A program made the translations under genes and the position numbers. The notes under the pieces are model-generated. The model was not told where the DNA came from. It was given only the letters and a program-made list of their open reading frames with translations, and did no database searches. DNA of 53,346 nucleotides from a virus: the IMG/VR virus record IMGVR_UViG_3300048065_000224, positions 1-53,346 of that record; one strand, written 5' to 3'. This document shows, in pieces, positions 8,877 to 19,433 of the stretch (position 1 is its first letter; every line of letters starts with the position of its first letter).

Positions 8877-9071
8877 ATGAAACTAGACATGCAACCTGAA
8901 CTCAAAGTACAGATGGAACTAGATGCACACGAAAAAGAGTGTGCCATCCGATACCAAACAGTCAATGACAAGCTCTGTACCCTAGACAAAAGAATGTGGC
9001 GAATAGAAGCTATGTCTATGGTGGGTACACTTGGTGTGGTAGCTTTGGTTGTAGCAATCGTGATGAAATAA
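8877..9071 (+). CDS. Small C-terminal-anchored membrane protein
   Basis: The 64-aa protein has a charged N-terminal part (residues 1-43, with a heptad-like helix) and one C-terminal transmembrane segment of about 17 residues (MVGTLGVVALVVAIVM) ending in Lys. Its start follows AGGAAATAGTAA. The shape fits a single-pass holin-like or virion membrane protein, but a lysis cassette with better holin candidates exists elsewhere. It opens the run of ejection proteins. Confidence 0.6.
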   Translation: MKLDMQPELKVQMELDAHEKECAIRYQTVNDKLCTLDKRMWRIEAMSMVGTLGVVALVVAIVMK

Positions 9072-9081
9072 GGATAAAGAT

Positions 9082-10461
9082 ATGGCAGAACAAGATACCA
9101 ATCAACTTTCAGTACTTCCGCCAAATACTGATAAAGACCTGACTGAGCAGGAACAAGTTATAGAACAAAAGTCTGAGCAAGCTCAAAAAAAGGAACTTGC
9201 ACCTGAAGAAACGATAAAATACACTCCTCAACAGGTTGAAGATGAAGAAGTGATGACCACAGAAGGTAAGCTATTATCCGAACCTGAAGACATTACTGCG
9301 ACAAAAATTGACACATCTAAATTTAAGCAAGAAAAACCTACTAAAGAAAAACCTGCCGAAACATACGAAGCTTCTACAGTAGGTGACGTTGGAGAGTTAG
9401 ATGCCGCTGTTGGAGAACTATCTGATGAATCCAAAGTCGTTGCCGCACAAGGAGAGGTTTCGCCCGACGCTTTAGCCGAAGCTGCAACAGCAGAACTTGA
9501 TCCAAGAGCTACTGTAAAATATCAGCTTGCAGATCTATACAAAAGCATTGAAGAAGGAGAAGAATTGCCTGCATGGGCATCTCCTGCTGTTCGTAAAGTA
9601 TCAGCCATTATGGCTCAAAGAGGATTAGGCTCATCGAGCATGGCTTCTGCAGCTATTACGCAAGCATTGATGGAATCAGGTGTTGCTATTGCCCAACAAG
9701 ATGCAAATAAATATGCAACGTTACAATTACAAAACTTAACAAACAGACAGCAGGCTGCTATACAAAACGCAACAGTCGTTGCATCTATGGATATGGCTAA
9801 TCTGAACAATCGACAAGCTGCGGCCGTAAACAACGCAAAAGCTTTCTTATCCATAGACCTTCAAAATTTAACAAACGAACAACAATCAAATACAGTCAAT
9901 TTCCAATCTCAAGTTCAAGCATTACTTTCTGATGCTTCCCAAGAGAATGCGGCCAAACAATTCAATGCAAAATCAGAAAATGAACTTGAGCAGTTTTTTG
10001 CTGAATTAGGGGCCCAGATAGAAACATCTACGTTGAACAGACTATCTGCTCTTGAGGAGTACAACGTTTCTCAAGAAGATGCTGTGCAAATATTCAACAA
10101 TCAACAGAAATCGCAAAGAGAGCAATTCAATACAAATATGAGAGTTGCAATTGATCAGTCAAACACTCAATGGAGAAGACAAATCAATACAGCAAATACT
10201 GCTGCTCAAAATGAAGTTAATAGACAAAATGTATTGACTTTGACAGGTATGAGGCAGCAGGCTTTGAATGACTTGTGGCAATTATACAAAGATCAAGCAT
10301 CATGGACTATGAAAATATCTGAAAACAGAGAAGACAGGGCCCACAACGCTGCGATGCAAGCTTCGGCTATAGCTGATAATGCCGCAAACTATAACGATAA
10401 TTTTAATAAATATCTTGTTTTAAAAACAATAGATAACATATTCAGACCACAAAAAGATTAA
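9082..10461 (+). CDS. Putative internal virion/ejection protein, Gln/Ala-rich
   Basis: The 459-aa protein has an acidic, Glu/Pro/Lys-rich disordered N-terminus (about 1-150), then a long helical, Gln/Asn/Ala-rich region with repeated LQNLTN(R/E)QQ(A/S) elements near residues 215-275. No signal peptide or enzyme motif is visible. Its location with two much larger helical proteins, in the position of podovirus ejection proteins, supports a role as an internal virion protein released with DNA. The start is set by AAGGATAAAGAT. Confidence 0.6.
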   Translation: MAEQDTNQLSVLPPNTDKDLTEQEQVIEQKSEQAQKKELAPEETIKYTPQQVEDEEVMTTEGKLLSEPEDITATKIDTSKFKQEKPTKEKPAETYEASTVGDVGELDAAVGELSDESKVVAAQGEVSPDALAEAATAELDPRATVKYQLADLYKSIEEGEELPAWASPAVRKVSAIMAQRGLGSSSMASAAITQALMESGVAIAQQDANKYATLQLQNLTNRQQAAIQNATVVASMDMANLNNRQAAAVNNAKAFLSIDLQNLTNEQQSNTVNFQSQVQALLSDASQENAAKQFNAKSENELEQFFAELGAQIETSTLNRLSALEEYNVSQEDAVQIFNNQQKSQREQFNTNMRVAIDQSNTQWRRQINTANTAAQNEVNRQNVLTLTGMRQQALNDLWQLYKDQASWTMKISENREDRAHNAAMQASAIADNAANYNDNFNKYLVLKTIDNIFRPQKD

Positions 10462-10476
10462 AAAAGGTTGTAATCA

Positions 10477-10965
10477 ATGTTTAGTACTATTTTAACTGCG
10501 TTAGCACCTACAGTTATATCAAAGGGTGCAAAGTATTTATATGAAGCTTCAGGTTTAGGGGATGTAAGTTTTATGGGCAAATCTATAGGAGATTACCTTA
10601 CAAGTGAACAAGTTAGTAAATCCGTCGCAAGTATAACATCAGGAGCTATAGAGCAACGACTATTGCCTAACTTTGCAAACATGCCACAGCAAGCTTCTAT
10701 ACCTGCTAGTCTAGGGCAAGTATCCGTAGGACCTCCGGGGGGATTTAATGTGACATCTGGAGCATCAAATCTATTATACACAGGAAGAACGGGTGCAATA
10801 GAAAATGCCATGAAAAAGACAGGGGTTCAAGACTTTTTTATAAAAAGAATAACTCCAGAAAGAGCAATACAATTTAGAAGATTGCAAAGCAGAAAAATAA
10901 GAACTAAAGGAACAAGTTTGGATTTAGGTTCTTTAAAATCTGGGCAAATAGAAAGGGCGTTATAA
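10477..10965 (+). CDS. Hypothetical virion-associated protein
   Basis: The 162-aa protein has a hydrophobic, Ala/Ser/Gly-rich N-terminal half (ILTALAPTVISKGAKYLYEA) and a basic C-terminal part (RRLQSRKIRTKGTS). I recognise no family. The amphipathic first 60 residues could associate with membrane or with other ejection proteins. The one-base gap to the following gene shows a tight operon, and context is the only support for a virion role. Confidence 0.5.
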   Translation: MFSTILTALAPTVISKGAKYLYEASGLGDVSFMGKSIGDYLTSEQVSKSVASITSGAIEQRLLPNFANMPQQASIPASLGQVSVGPPGGFNVTSGASNLLYTGRTGAIENAMKKTGVQDFFIKRITPERAIQFRRLQSRKIRTKGTSLDLGSLKSGQIERAL

Positions 10966-10966
10966 T

Positions 10967-11605
10967 ATGGCACTCGACAAAATACAAGCTTTATCAGGAC
11001 CCCCCGGACATTCACTTACCGATACACCTAAGAAGTGGGCATGGGATCAGTCACCTGAATTTGCAAACCCCGACGATGCACTTGACTACGTAGTCGAGGG
11101 ATTAGAAAAAGCATCGACCAAACAAGACCTCGTGCGAATGATGGCTGCAGGAATCAGTGTGGAAGAGTTGGTTACTCAAATTGGATTTAAAGGATTTATG
11201 GAAGGGTTTTACACACCAGACGTTGCCGAACTAATCAAGCCATCGATAGCAATATACCTTATGGGATTGGCTGAAGATAATGGTTTTACTCCTGTTGTAT
11301 TTACTGGGGGTGTTGATAACGCTGATGAATATGAAGGTCAAGTTGATGATCAAACTTTCTACTCCATAATGAAAGAAAGAAATCCTGAAATGTTTGCTGC
11401 AGTTCTCGAAGAAGCAAATGAAGAAGAAAGAATGCAGGCATACTTGCGACAAACAAACGAAGAGAGTTTGGCTACTCCTGAGATAGAAAGTTCTCAATCT
11501 TTCTTAGATGTTCCTGATAATATACCAATGGAAGCTGAGATTATGAGTGAAGACGTAGAAATGGATATGGACAACGACAACGAATTAGAAGAGGAAATTG
11601 ATTAA
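10967..11605 (+). CDS. Acidic-tailed virion-associated protein
   Basis: The 212-aa protein has a folded N-terminal part (WAWDQSPEFANPDDALDYVV, then a helical block with VELVTQIGFKGFMEGFYTPD) and an extremely acidic C-terminus (DVEMDMDNDNELEEEID). Related proteins occur in marine phages next to internal virion proteins. The tail could act as a nucleic-acid mimic or as a binding site for basic virion proteins, which is inference. Stop and next start overlap by one base. Confidence 0.55.
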   Translation: MALDKIQALSGPPGHSLTDTPKKWAWDQSPEFANPDDALDYVVEGLEKASTKQDLVRMMAAGISVEELVTQIGFKGFMEGFYTPDVAELIKPSIAIYLMGLAEDNGFTPVVFTGGVDNADEYEGQVDDQTFYSIMKERNPEMFAAVLEEANEEERMQAYLRQTNEESLATPEIESSQSFLDVPDNIPMEAEIMSEDVEMDMDNDNELEEEID

Positions 11606-14600
11606 TGGTAGCAGGAATTGACTCTCTTATATTAGCAGCCTTCTTAGCATCTGAAAAATATGCTGCAGGCAAACGAAACGAAGCTGCTAAAAAAGAGCAA
11701 CTTGAAAATCAACCTCAAGGTGTGTTCTTTGACACTAAAGATAAAAATCAACCCGTAAAGTATGGTAACCAATACAAAACATCTGGCATTCAAATTGGAT
11801 CATATGTTCCAAAAAAGGGCATAGGCAGTGCTAAACTATTTCCAGATGCTGTTTTAAGCCGAATAGTTCCAAAGCAAAAAGATCAAGGTAAAGTTCCGTA
11901 TTACCTGTCTCAAAAAACAGGAACAAAGTATGGGTCTGTATCTGATCTTCAACAAAAAGAAGGTGTAGGCACACCATATAGAACACAAGCTTTTAATAAA
12001 CAGACTGGTGAGTTTGAGTTTCCTTCTAAGGATATATTTGATGCACCTTCTGACAACAAAACTGAACAAAAGACAAATGTTTTTTTAGATGATAATTTCA
12101 AACCCACCAATAAGAAACCTGCGAATGGATACAGGGCAGTCAAAGTAACTAAAAATGGCATAACTAGCTTTGATATCAAAGAGACTTTAAAACCTACAAA
12201 AGTTGAAAAAGATAAACCAGAAGCGTTATCTACAACCACAGAAACTGTGTATTCTTTAAATGGAGAAACTGGCACGTTAAATCAACTTATTCAAAAGGGT
12301 GCAATATCTGAAGAAGAAGCAGGTGATATAACTAATATAGGTGCTGTTCCAATAGGTGAAAGAAATTTTGATATATATAATGATGGAACAAAAAGAGTAA
12401 CAAACACAGTGAGCTACAATAAATCAGCACTTGAAGTTATAGCTCCTGACGTCTTTAAAAAGGAAGAAGAAGAAAAAGAACCCGTACAGTATTATGCAAA
12501 CGTCATAGATCCCCAGACTAAAGATGCTTACCGCATACCTTTACAAGGCGGAGACTGGAAATCTGAAAAACGCAGATTAGAAAATAAAAACTTGAGAGTT
12601 TTAGATGTTTTTGATATTGATCCTGATACTAAGGTGGCAAATTATGTATTCGACGGAGTAGCCAAGAAAAAAGGAGCGACATCAGATGCAGATTCAGATG
12701 TTAGTGTTGTTGCTTCGTTTCAATTTGAAGGGCCGCTTGATCCCCCAACTCAATTTAAAATTCCAAAAAATATTGGTAAACCCGAAGTTAGAATAGAGTA
12801 TATTACACAAGCTAATAATCTGCTAGGTAATATATTAAACGATGAAAAGAAACGTGAAATATTTTACAAAAATCCTGCTTTAGTGAACAAAATAGGAGCA
12901 GGGTTATTAGATAGTATTCTCCGAGACTATACAAAAGAAGGTGTGGCAGGTGTTCCTAGCTTGAAGTTTTACATACCTATGAAAGATTTTGTGGATAGAT
13001 TTCCCTTTTTAAGCGGTATGAAAATGACTGTTGACGGTGTAACAATGGATTACCGAGACTTTTTAGTCAAAAGACAGGCAGGGCAAATAGATTTTGAAAC
13101 CACGAAAAGAATGCTTGGTATTGATCAAGCAAACAAAAAAATTGGTGTTGAAAGTAAAACTTTAGCAACAAAACAGAGTGCAGAGGTGCAAGGTAATAAA
13201 ATTATAATACCAACACTGACAACCTACACAAACCCTGCTCACACAAAAGCTGTTAACACAATTCTAAACTTCGCTAAAACTCAAGAAGAAGTTGATTATT
13301 ACAGTAACATAATACAAAACAAACTTACAGTGTACTCTGATACAATAGACCCAATGACAGGTACACCAGTGCCTAGACTTGAACAACCTCGCTTAGAGTT
13401 TTTTAATGCAATCAGCAGTCAAAAATTTAACAGAAACATTACTGTTGGTGGCACACAAATTCCTGTTAAAGGTTTTCAAATACTTCAGTCAATCTTGAAT
13501 CCCAAGTTTGAAGTCAAGGGATCTCCTTTTGCAAACTTAATAAGTCAAGACGTTAAACGTGATATGGCGAATGAATTAAGAAATGCGTCTGGGGGAGAAT
13601 TGGCTGTGATGGCAGACATATTAGACATAGCTCTTCAACAAGATGCAGGTGCAAATCTTGATATAACCCTGAATAACATTCATAACTTTAGGCAAGGTCA
13701 AGAGCGAGAAGATAAAAACAAACTTGTTGAATCATCATTTGAAATGGCTAAATCAACAAGCCAAGCCATAGCTGAAGCAGATGCCCTTGAAGGAACTTAT
13801 TTTGACAGTGAGGGCAATATGTATCCTGAAGGGTCAGGACTAGCTCAAGCGTACTTATTTGTAAATGAAGGATTGTATGCTTTTGGGTATGTAACTGACA
13901 AACTCAAACAAGGTATAGATACAGTTTTAGGAAGAAATAGTCAAGTCAACCAGTTGAGTACGTATAGCTACGACAAAGTATTTGCTGCGGCCAACAAAAG
14001 AGTAAACGATTTTACTTCTGTTCTTAATGATGATAGGACTGCAGGAAAGTACAAAGGTCAAGAGGAAGCAGAAGCAAAAGCAAGAACTGCTAACAAAGAA
14101 CAGCTAGATAAAATCGTTAGACAGATGAATGCCGTTGATGAAACGGGTAGAGCCAACGAAAAAGAAAGAGCGTTTGCTAGACGTAACTTCCACAAATACA
14201 TGCTTGCTTATCAACTTGCTGCAGCCATACAAGGTGGCACAGGAGGTAGAACCATATCTGACCAAGACGTTCAAAACATTCTTAGAGCATTTAACTTTTC
14301 AATAATAGGCAAGCCAGAAAATGAACTTGCGTCAATACGTGCAGCTAAGACAATGTTACGAAGATTAAACACATACCACACAGCAATTGCTAATCTGTCG
14401 GGCGTCGGTGGGGAAGATCCTGCTATAAAAAGACAAGCAAGACTTGTGATAGAAGCCGACAAGATGCTTTCAATATCCAAGAGTTACAGCATGAGAGATA
14501 TGACCAGTGATGACATCAGAAGCTTTATACGAGACAAAGGAAAAGCGGTAGGTGCAAACAGACCATCAGGTAATCGTGGTGGTGGCGGTGGACTCACACC

Positions 14601-14670
14601 TGCTTCAGAAGGAATACAGCAACAATTTAATTTCACTAACAAAGTTATAGACTCATTAGGAGGTAATTAA
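11605..14670 (+). CDS. Large internal virion protein 1 (1021 aa)
   Basis: The protein is hydrophilic and mixed alpha/beta in the first half, then strongly helical from about residue 650, with Ala/Lys/Glu/Arg-rich stretches such as GQEEAEAKARTANKEQ and a flexible Gly-rich segment near the C-terminus (RPSGNRGGGGGL). No catalytic motif was identified. Its size, its position between the nozzle/fibre genes and the 1579-aa protein, and the absence of tape-measure features fit an ejected podovirus core protein. The assignment to virion is inference. Confidence 0.6.
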   Translation: MVAGIDSLILAAFLASEKYAAGKRNEAAKKEQLENQPQGVFFDTKDKNQPVKYGNQYKTSGIQIGSYVPKKGIGSAKLFPDAVLSRIVPKQKDQGKVPYYLSQKTGTKYGSVSDLQQKEGVGTPYRTQAFNKQTGEFEFPSKDIFDAPSDNKTEQKTNVFLDDNFKPTNKKPANGYRAVKVTKNGITSFDIKETLKPTKVEKDKPEALSTTTETVYSLNGETGTLNQLIQKGAISEEEAGDITNIGAVPIGERNFDIYNDGTKRVTNTVSYNKSALEVIAPDVFKKEEEEKEPVQYYANVIDPQTKDAYRIPLQGGDWKSEKRRLENKNLRVLDVFDIDPDTKVANYVFDGVAKKKGATSDADSDVSVVASFQFEGPLDPPTQFKIPKNIGKPEVRIEYITQANNLLGNILNDEKKREIFYKNPALVNKIGAGLLDSILRDYTKEGVAGVPSLKFYIPMKDFVDRFPFLSGMKMTVDGVTMDYRDFLVKRQAGQIDFETTKRMLGIDQANKKIGVESKTLATKQSAEVQGNKIIIPTLTTYTNPAHTKAVNTILNFAKTQEEVDYYSNIIQNKLTVYSDTIDPMTGTPVPRLEQPRLEFFNAISSQKFNRNITVGGTQIPVKGFQILQSILNPKFEVKGSPFANLISQDVKRDMANELRNASGGELAVMADILDIALQQDAGANLDITLNNIHNFRQGQEREDKNKLVESSFEMAKSTSQAIAEADALEGTYFDSEGNMYPEGSGLAQAYLFVNEGLYAFGYVTDKLKQGIDTVLGRNSQVNQLSTYSYDKVFAAANKRVNDFTSVLNDDRTAGKYKGQEEAEAKARTANKEQLDKIVRQMNAVDETGRANEKERAFARRNFHKYMLAYQLAAAIQGGTGGRTISDQDVQNILRAFNFSIIGKPENELASIRAAKTMLRRLNTYHTAIANLSGVGGEDPAIKRQARLVIEADKMLSISKSYSMRDMTSDDIRSFIRDKGKAVGANRPSGNRGGGGGLTPASEGIQQQFNFTNKVIDSLGGN

Positions 14671-17600
14671 TGTCTGAACCCCAAATAGAAGCCATTGCAC
14701 CCGAAAAAGAACTTACGGATGCGGAGAAGCTAGGTTTCAAAAAGCTACCTACCGACACTGACGAAACTGTTATAAAGACCACTCCCAAAGAGAGCTTGGA
14801 CATTAGGCAAAAGGCATCAGGTCTTCAGCCAAAATCCGTTGAAAAGGTCGTTGAAAAGTTCACTCCCAGTATCATTCCCGGAGTCATGGATAAGGTAGAT
14901 AGAAAAGTATTTGTGGATCAAAGAAAAGTTGCTCCGTACATAGACGTTCGTTCCGTGTTAAATCCCACAGACAATACTGAAATAAAAGAAGCGATCATGT
15001 CTCTAAAAGGGTATAAAAGTGAAAGTCCTAACGCTCCAAAAGGAACGTATTTACCCTTTGTTGCAAAAGACTACGATGGAAGAATAGCTGAAATGAACAA
15101 GGGTCAAGCAACTCATTTGATTGACTCACAAGATCAAGCCGAACCTATACCATTTGAAATAGGACTGGCACAATATTTAAAAGCTCCAAAAGACTATGAG
15201 CCTTTGACTGTTTTCGGGATACCTGTTGCACAGAAGATACAGGAGTTAACAGGCTTTCCGCTAGACGAGGTAGGAGGTAAACTTGTATACATCAACAGAC
15301 TTAACAAAAAATTAAAAGACTTAGGCGTAAGCACAAGAAGTAGATATGGTATAATAAAGTACAGACTTCAAAAAGAGCCGGGAGCTTTTGACAGTAAAGT
15401 TCTTGAGCCTGCATTCAATGACTACGCCAATGCAAGAGGTTACATCAGAAATGGTGTACGCAGTGTTATAGAAGCTCCGTTATTCATAGCGGGAGAAGTT
15501 TTTGATGCAGTTAATCAAGAGTACGACAAGACTAATTTGTCTCCGATCGGCGAAGGTTTTGAGATAGAAGACCCGCTTGGAGAAACGTTGATTGAAAGTT
15601 CCGAAGGGCGAGATGAGTTGTTGGAAGATTTTTTACCTGCTCAGTCTTCTGTAATCCAAGATCATTTTGCAGCACTTGGGATTGTTGTTGATTTACCAAC
15701 TTCTCAAGCTTTAGCTTCTGATTTTTCTAACTTACCTACACGGGGTTTTGGTGTTGCAGGTGAAATGTTGATACCTGCATCGTATCTTACAAAGGTTGAA
15801 AAACTTTACGGAAAAGCAGAGATAGCTAACTTCAGACACTTCTCTGTAAAAGAAAAAAGGTTAAATCCTAAAATCACTCCAGATGACATATTAGACAAAT
15901 ACCAGACCATGAGATCAAAACAGGTAGCAGGATTTGATTTGGTCAGCCCTGTGTTTGAATTGCCTTTCGTAGGAGGCGTAGGTAAAAAGATAAATGGATA
16001 CATAAACGCAGGCAGACTAGCATCTGGCATGGACATACGGCAAGCAGGTATGGCTATGAGAGGTAGGAATCCTGCAATTTTAGAAAATAGCAAACGTATT
16101 GAGCAACAAAAACAAGATATAATATCATTTAAAGCCAGTCGCCCTGATATGTCGTACCAAGACACCAAGAAACTAGAGCTAATGGAAGCCGACCTAGAAA
16201 AAGAAATCATCGATCACAGAGCCTTAGTTCACAGAGAACATATTCCTAAGTTTATAAGAGACATAGCAGGACAAAACAAGTATATGATAATCGGTGCTGC
16301 TGCAGGAGGACAACTGGCAGAAAACACAGACTCCGATGCTAAAATATTTGAACTCGTTGGTTTGGCTACAGGTCTTGTGTACGGACAAACACGAACCTTC
16401 AGAGGAACTATGAATTGGTTCAAACAAAATATAAGGATGGGCAGGGCAGATGGAGCAACAGACAGAGCTAAAACATTTGATCTTGCAGAACAGATGGCTC
16501 GTAACATAAATACATTTTCTCCTGAATTTAGAGATGCTCTTCTCTCTCGTATAAGATACTTTGGAGATATGCAGCAACGACTCATAAGAGCAGGAGTCAG
16601 TGAAGATCTTGTTAAAAGAAGTTTTTCTAGAATAACTGGATTGACAGTTTTACAAACCTTAGAAGAAGCCGAAAGACTTAACATAAATACAAAAGACTTA
16701 AGAACCTTTTCTAATTTACAAAATCTACAAGAACTATCGAAGGAAAAGGAAGCTTTGATAGCAGAGTTACGAAGTGCGTCTATATCTGTATCCAATCTAC
16801 CTGCGGGTACACAATCTGAGAAGGTAGTAGAAGAGTTTTACAACATAGTAAAAACAGCTACAGATATGGCAGACGGTAGGCTAAAAAAACTACAAGCCGA
16901 CACTGAAACTGTAGAAAAGTTGTTGCCAATCAGAGTCAATGCTATGATAAAAGAAAACAACGGAACTTACTTGGCAGGTAGTGGGGATGAAAAACTACAG
17001 CTTAAAGATGCGTTAGAATATCTATATGACAACGGAGTGAAAGAAGTAGACTTAGAAAACGTTGCCAACAGCACCAAAAAGATAATGGACACGTCAGACA
17101 CTGTATCAACTGCTGTCAATACTGCTATCAAAAAAATAAACGGAGAGTACAACCTACAAGATGCTTTGGCTCAAACAAAAAAGGTTGTTACAGGAGTAGA
17201 TAAAAGAGTGAAGATAGTAGGTGAGCAAAAGGGTATACCTACGTTTAAAAGAGCGGGTAACTTGACTGCTGTGCTGTTAGAAAACTCTAAGAACAGAAGT
17301 TACAACTTAGCACGTGCCAATTACAAGATACTAGACAAAGCAGAGTTTGTTACTAAAAATGGATTACCTGCAGGTAGAAACGCAAAGACTTCAGCAAACG
17401 AGATTGTAAGCTCTTTATTCGAAAACATGGATGTAATTGACATTCAAGATTTTGGAGACAAGGGTATAGGTCGTTCTAAAAGAGCAAGACTATTGAACGC
17501 TCTCGAAGGCATAGGTGACTCTACGTTTCAAAGAATACAACAAGGAACGGGTGCTGAAAGTATAAGTGAAGTTGTGGAAAGTGTGTTGGCAATGGCTAGA

Positions 17601-19409
17601 AACGATAAAAACTTTACATTTAAAAAAGGTCTTTCAGAAAAAATGCAAGCTTTGCAATACATAAGTGAAACGAAAAATGTTAGCACAATAGACGTCAACT
17701 TTGACCAGCTTAACGAACTAAAACACAGCGTCAATAGATTATTGTACAAAGCTAAGAACAGTGGGGATGCAACAAGAGAAGCAGCCTTTGCAGGTCTTAT
17801 GAGAAATGTAAAAGAAAGATTTGATTTTTTCAGAACAGAAGATGGCAAGAGCATTGGTCAACTCTACATAAAAGATGGTGACAGAAGAGTTCCTGTTAAA
17901 GCTTTCTTGGCTGAAGGCGATGCCAAGTACAGTGATCATATGGACAGATACTACGGCAACGACGTCATAGCAGGTTGGCTCGGACTTGGTAAAAAGGATG
18001 GTCGAAAAAACAGAGTACCTAATCAAGATTTTCCTGTAGGTGTTAAGTATGCAAAAAATCCCGTAACATGGTTGGACATGGATCAAATAGCAAACATGGA
18101 TCGTGCAACTAAAGGTCTTGACTTTAATCAAAAGATTAATCAAGGGTTCGGAACATTCAACGAAAAGCTTGGAGTGCATCGTATTGACATAAGCACAGAG
18201 GATGGTAAAGCCGTACAGAAGGCTTTTGAGCTTAAAGGTGCAGAGTGGTTAATCGGTGAATATCGAAAAGGAAACTTAAACTACAATGAACTAAAAGACA
18301 AGATTGATAACATACAAGCCAACTTAAAAGGTGTTGATGCTAACGGAAAAGAAGTATCATTGATTAATCTTAATAAGATAATAGATGATAAATTAGGATA
18401 TGCACCTTCTAATATCAAAAAAGAAATCTATACTGAAGGGGAAGCCATAGCAGATAGGTTTGTGGAAAAACAAGTTTCTGTAGTGAAAGTACAAAGTAAA
18501 GATGTCCAAAAGGGAATTACTGCGGCCACAAATATTATCAAGACATTTACAGCCAATAATATAGACTCAAAGAGTATACTTGAAGGTCTGTTAGGCGGTG
18601 GTACTATGAGACTGAACTCAATAAAAAATTCCTTGATCAAAAACGGTATAGCTAAAGAGAAAGTAGATGAAGTATTAGAGAACTTACTTTTGACTCAACT
18701 TGACAATACTGTTTTTGAAAAGACTGGTAGAATGTCTCTGATAGGGGGTGCAAAGAATGCAAAAATGATCCCCGAATATAACATGAACGTAGATCAACTA
18801 AAAGACTTAGTTGGTTTTTCAGACCCAACAAAAGCAGACGCAGTAAAAGGAATAATTGGAGAAAGCAAATACCAATTCTACACAGACATGATCGGATTCT
18901 TAGAAAACGAAAGTATAAGGACTATTAAAAACGCAAACTTTACTGGAGTTCCCAAGAACCTATCTATAGAAAGTTACATCAGTAGATTCTATTCTATAAA
19001 CAGAGGGGTTATATCTGCACGATATGTTGGAACTGAAGCCGTGCTGCAACAGTTCAGACTTAAAAATCACAGTATGTTTAAGGCGTTGTTGCTAGACAGA
19101 GAAGCAGGTGACTTGTTTCTGAAGATGGTCAAATCAGGAAAACCACTTGAACTAAACGACGAAAAAAGATTTTTTAATCTTATGGGTACAGCTTTGGCTA
19201 AAGCAATTAACACTAACGAAGAGCAAGCTAGTAAGGTAACCATAGATCTAGGAAACTCACACCAGTTTGGTATAACCGAATACCAACTTGCAAGAGATCC
19301 TAGAATACAATCTGCATACGAAGGTATCAGAGATCCACTCAAAGAGAGACTTCAAGAAAAACAATTCCTATTTGACGAGCAAGGCAGACAAATAGTGGAT
19401 GGAAGATAA
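14670..19409 (+). CDS. Large internal virion protein 2 (1579 aa)
   Basis: This is the longest gene in the window. The N-terminus is Glu/Lys/Pro-rich, residues about 260-420 contain amphipathic and hydrophobic helices, and most of residues 580-1500 is predicted alpha-helical. Segment IGAAAGGQLAENTDSDAKIF and the following FELVGLATGLVYG could be membrane-active. Large helical proteins of this kind form the DNA-ejection conduit in podoviruses. I see no transglycosylase motif here; that candidate lies in the protein ending at 45635. The start overlaps the previous stop by one base. Confidence 0.6.
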   Translation: MSEPQIEAIAPEKELTDAEKLGFKKLPTDTDETVIKTTPKESLDIRQKASGLQPKSVEKVVEKFTPSIIPGVMDKVDRKVFVDQRKVAPYIDVRSVLNPTDNTEIKEAIMSLKGYKSESPNAPKGTYLPFVAKDYDGRIAEMNKGQATHLIDSQDQAEPIPFEIGLAQYLKAPKDYEPLTVFGIPVAQKIQELTGFPLDEVGGKLVYINRLNKKLKDLGVSTRSRYGIIKYRLQKEPGAFDSKVLEPAFNDYANARGYIRNGVRSVIEAPLFIAGEVFDAVNQEYDKTNLSPIGEGFEIEDPLGETLIESSEGRDELLEDFLPAQSSVIQDHFAALGIVVDLPTSQALASDFSNLPTRGFGVAGEMLIPASYLTKVEKLYGKAEIANFRHFSVKEKRLNPKITPDDILDKYQTMRSKQVAGFDLVSPVFELPFVGGVGKKINGYINAGRLASGMDIRQAGMAMRGRNPAILENSKRIEQQKQDIISFKASRPDMSYQDTKKLELMEADLEKEIIDHRALVHREHIPKFIRDIAGQNKYMIIGAAAGGQLAENTDSDAKIFELVGLATGLVYGQTRTFRGTMNWFKQNIRMGRADGATDRAKTFDLAEQMARNINTFSPEFRDALLSRIRYFGDMQQRLIRAGVSEDLVKRSFSRITGLTVLQTLEEAERLNINTKDLRTFSNLQNLQELSKEKEALIAELRSASISVSNLPAGTQSEKVVEEFYNIVKTATDMADGRLKKLQADTETVEKLLPIRVNAMIKENNGTYLAGSGDEKLQLKDALEYLYDNGVKEVDLENVANSTKKIMDTSDTVSTAVNTAIKKINGEYNLQDALAQTKKVVTGVDKRVKIVGEQKGIPTFKRAGNLTAVLLENSKNRSYNLARANYKILDKAEFVTKNGLPAGRNAKTSANEIVSSLFENMDVIDIQDFGDKGIGRSKRARLLNALEGIGDSTFQRIQQGTGAESISEVVESVLAMARNDKNFTFKKGLSEKMQALQYISETKNVSTIDVNFDQLNELKHSVNRLLYKAKNSGDATREAAFAGLMRNVKERFDFFRTEDGKSIGQLYIKDGDRRVPVKAFLAEGDAKYSDHMDRYYGNDVIAGWLGLGKKDGRKNRVPNQDFPVGVKYAKNPVTWLDMDQIANMDRATKGLDFNQKINQGFGTFNEKLGVHRIDISTEDGKAVQKAFELKGAEWLIGEYRKGNLNYNELKDKIDNIQANLKGVDANGKEVSLINLNKIIDDKLGYAPSNIKKEIYTEGEAIADRFVEKQVSVVKVQSKDVQKGITAATNIIKTFTANNIDSKSILEGLLGGGTMRLNSIKNSLIKNGIAKEKVDEVLENLLLTQLDNTVFEKTGRMSLIGGAKNAKMIPEYNMNVDQLKDLVGFSDPTKADAVKGIIGESKYQFYTDMIGFLENESIRTIKNANFTGVPKNLSIESYISRFYSINRGVISARYVGTEAVLQQFRLKNHSMFKALLLDREAGDLFLKMVKSGKPLELNDEKRFFNLMGTALAKAINTNEEQASKVTIDLGNSHQFGITEYQLARDPRIQSAYEGIRDPLKERLQEKQFLFDEQGRQIVDGR

Positions 19410-19433
19410 TTTTTAACTACGGAGAAACAACTA

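Noticed and set aside
15806-18179. Long minus-strand open frames (up to 188 codons) opposite the 1579-aa gene
   Set aside because: They mirror codon usage of the plus-strand gene, lack ribosome binding sites, and carry low-complexity Ser/Leu/Ile sequences typical of antisense shadows.
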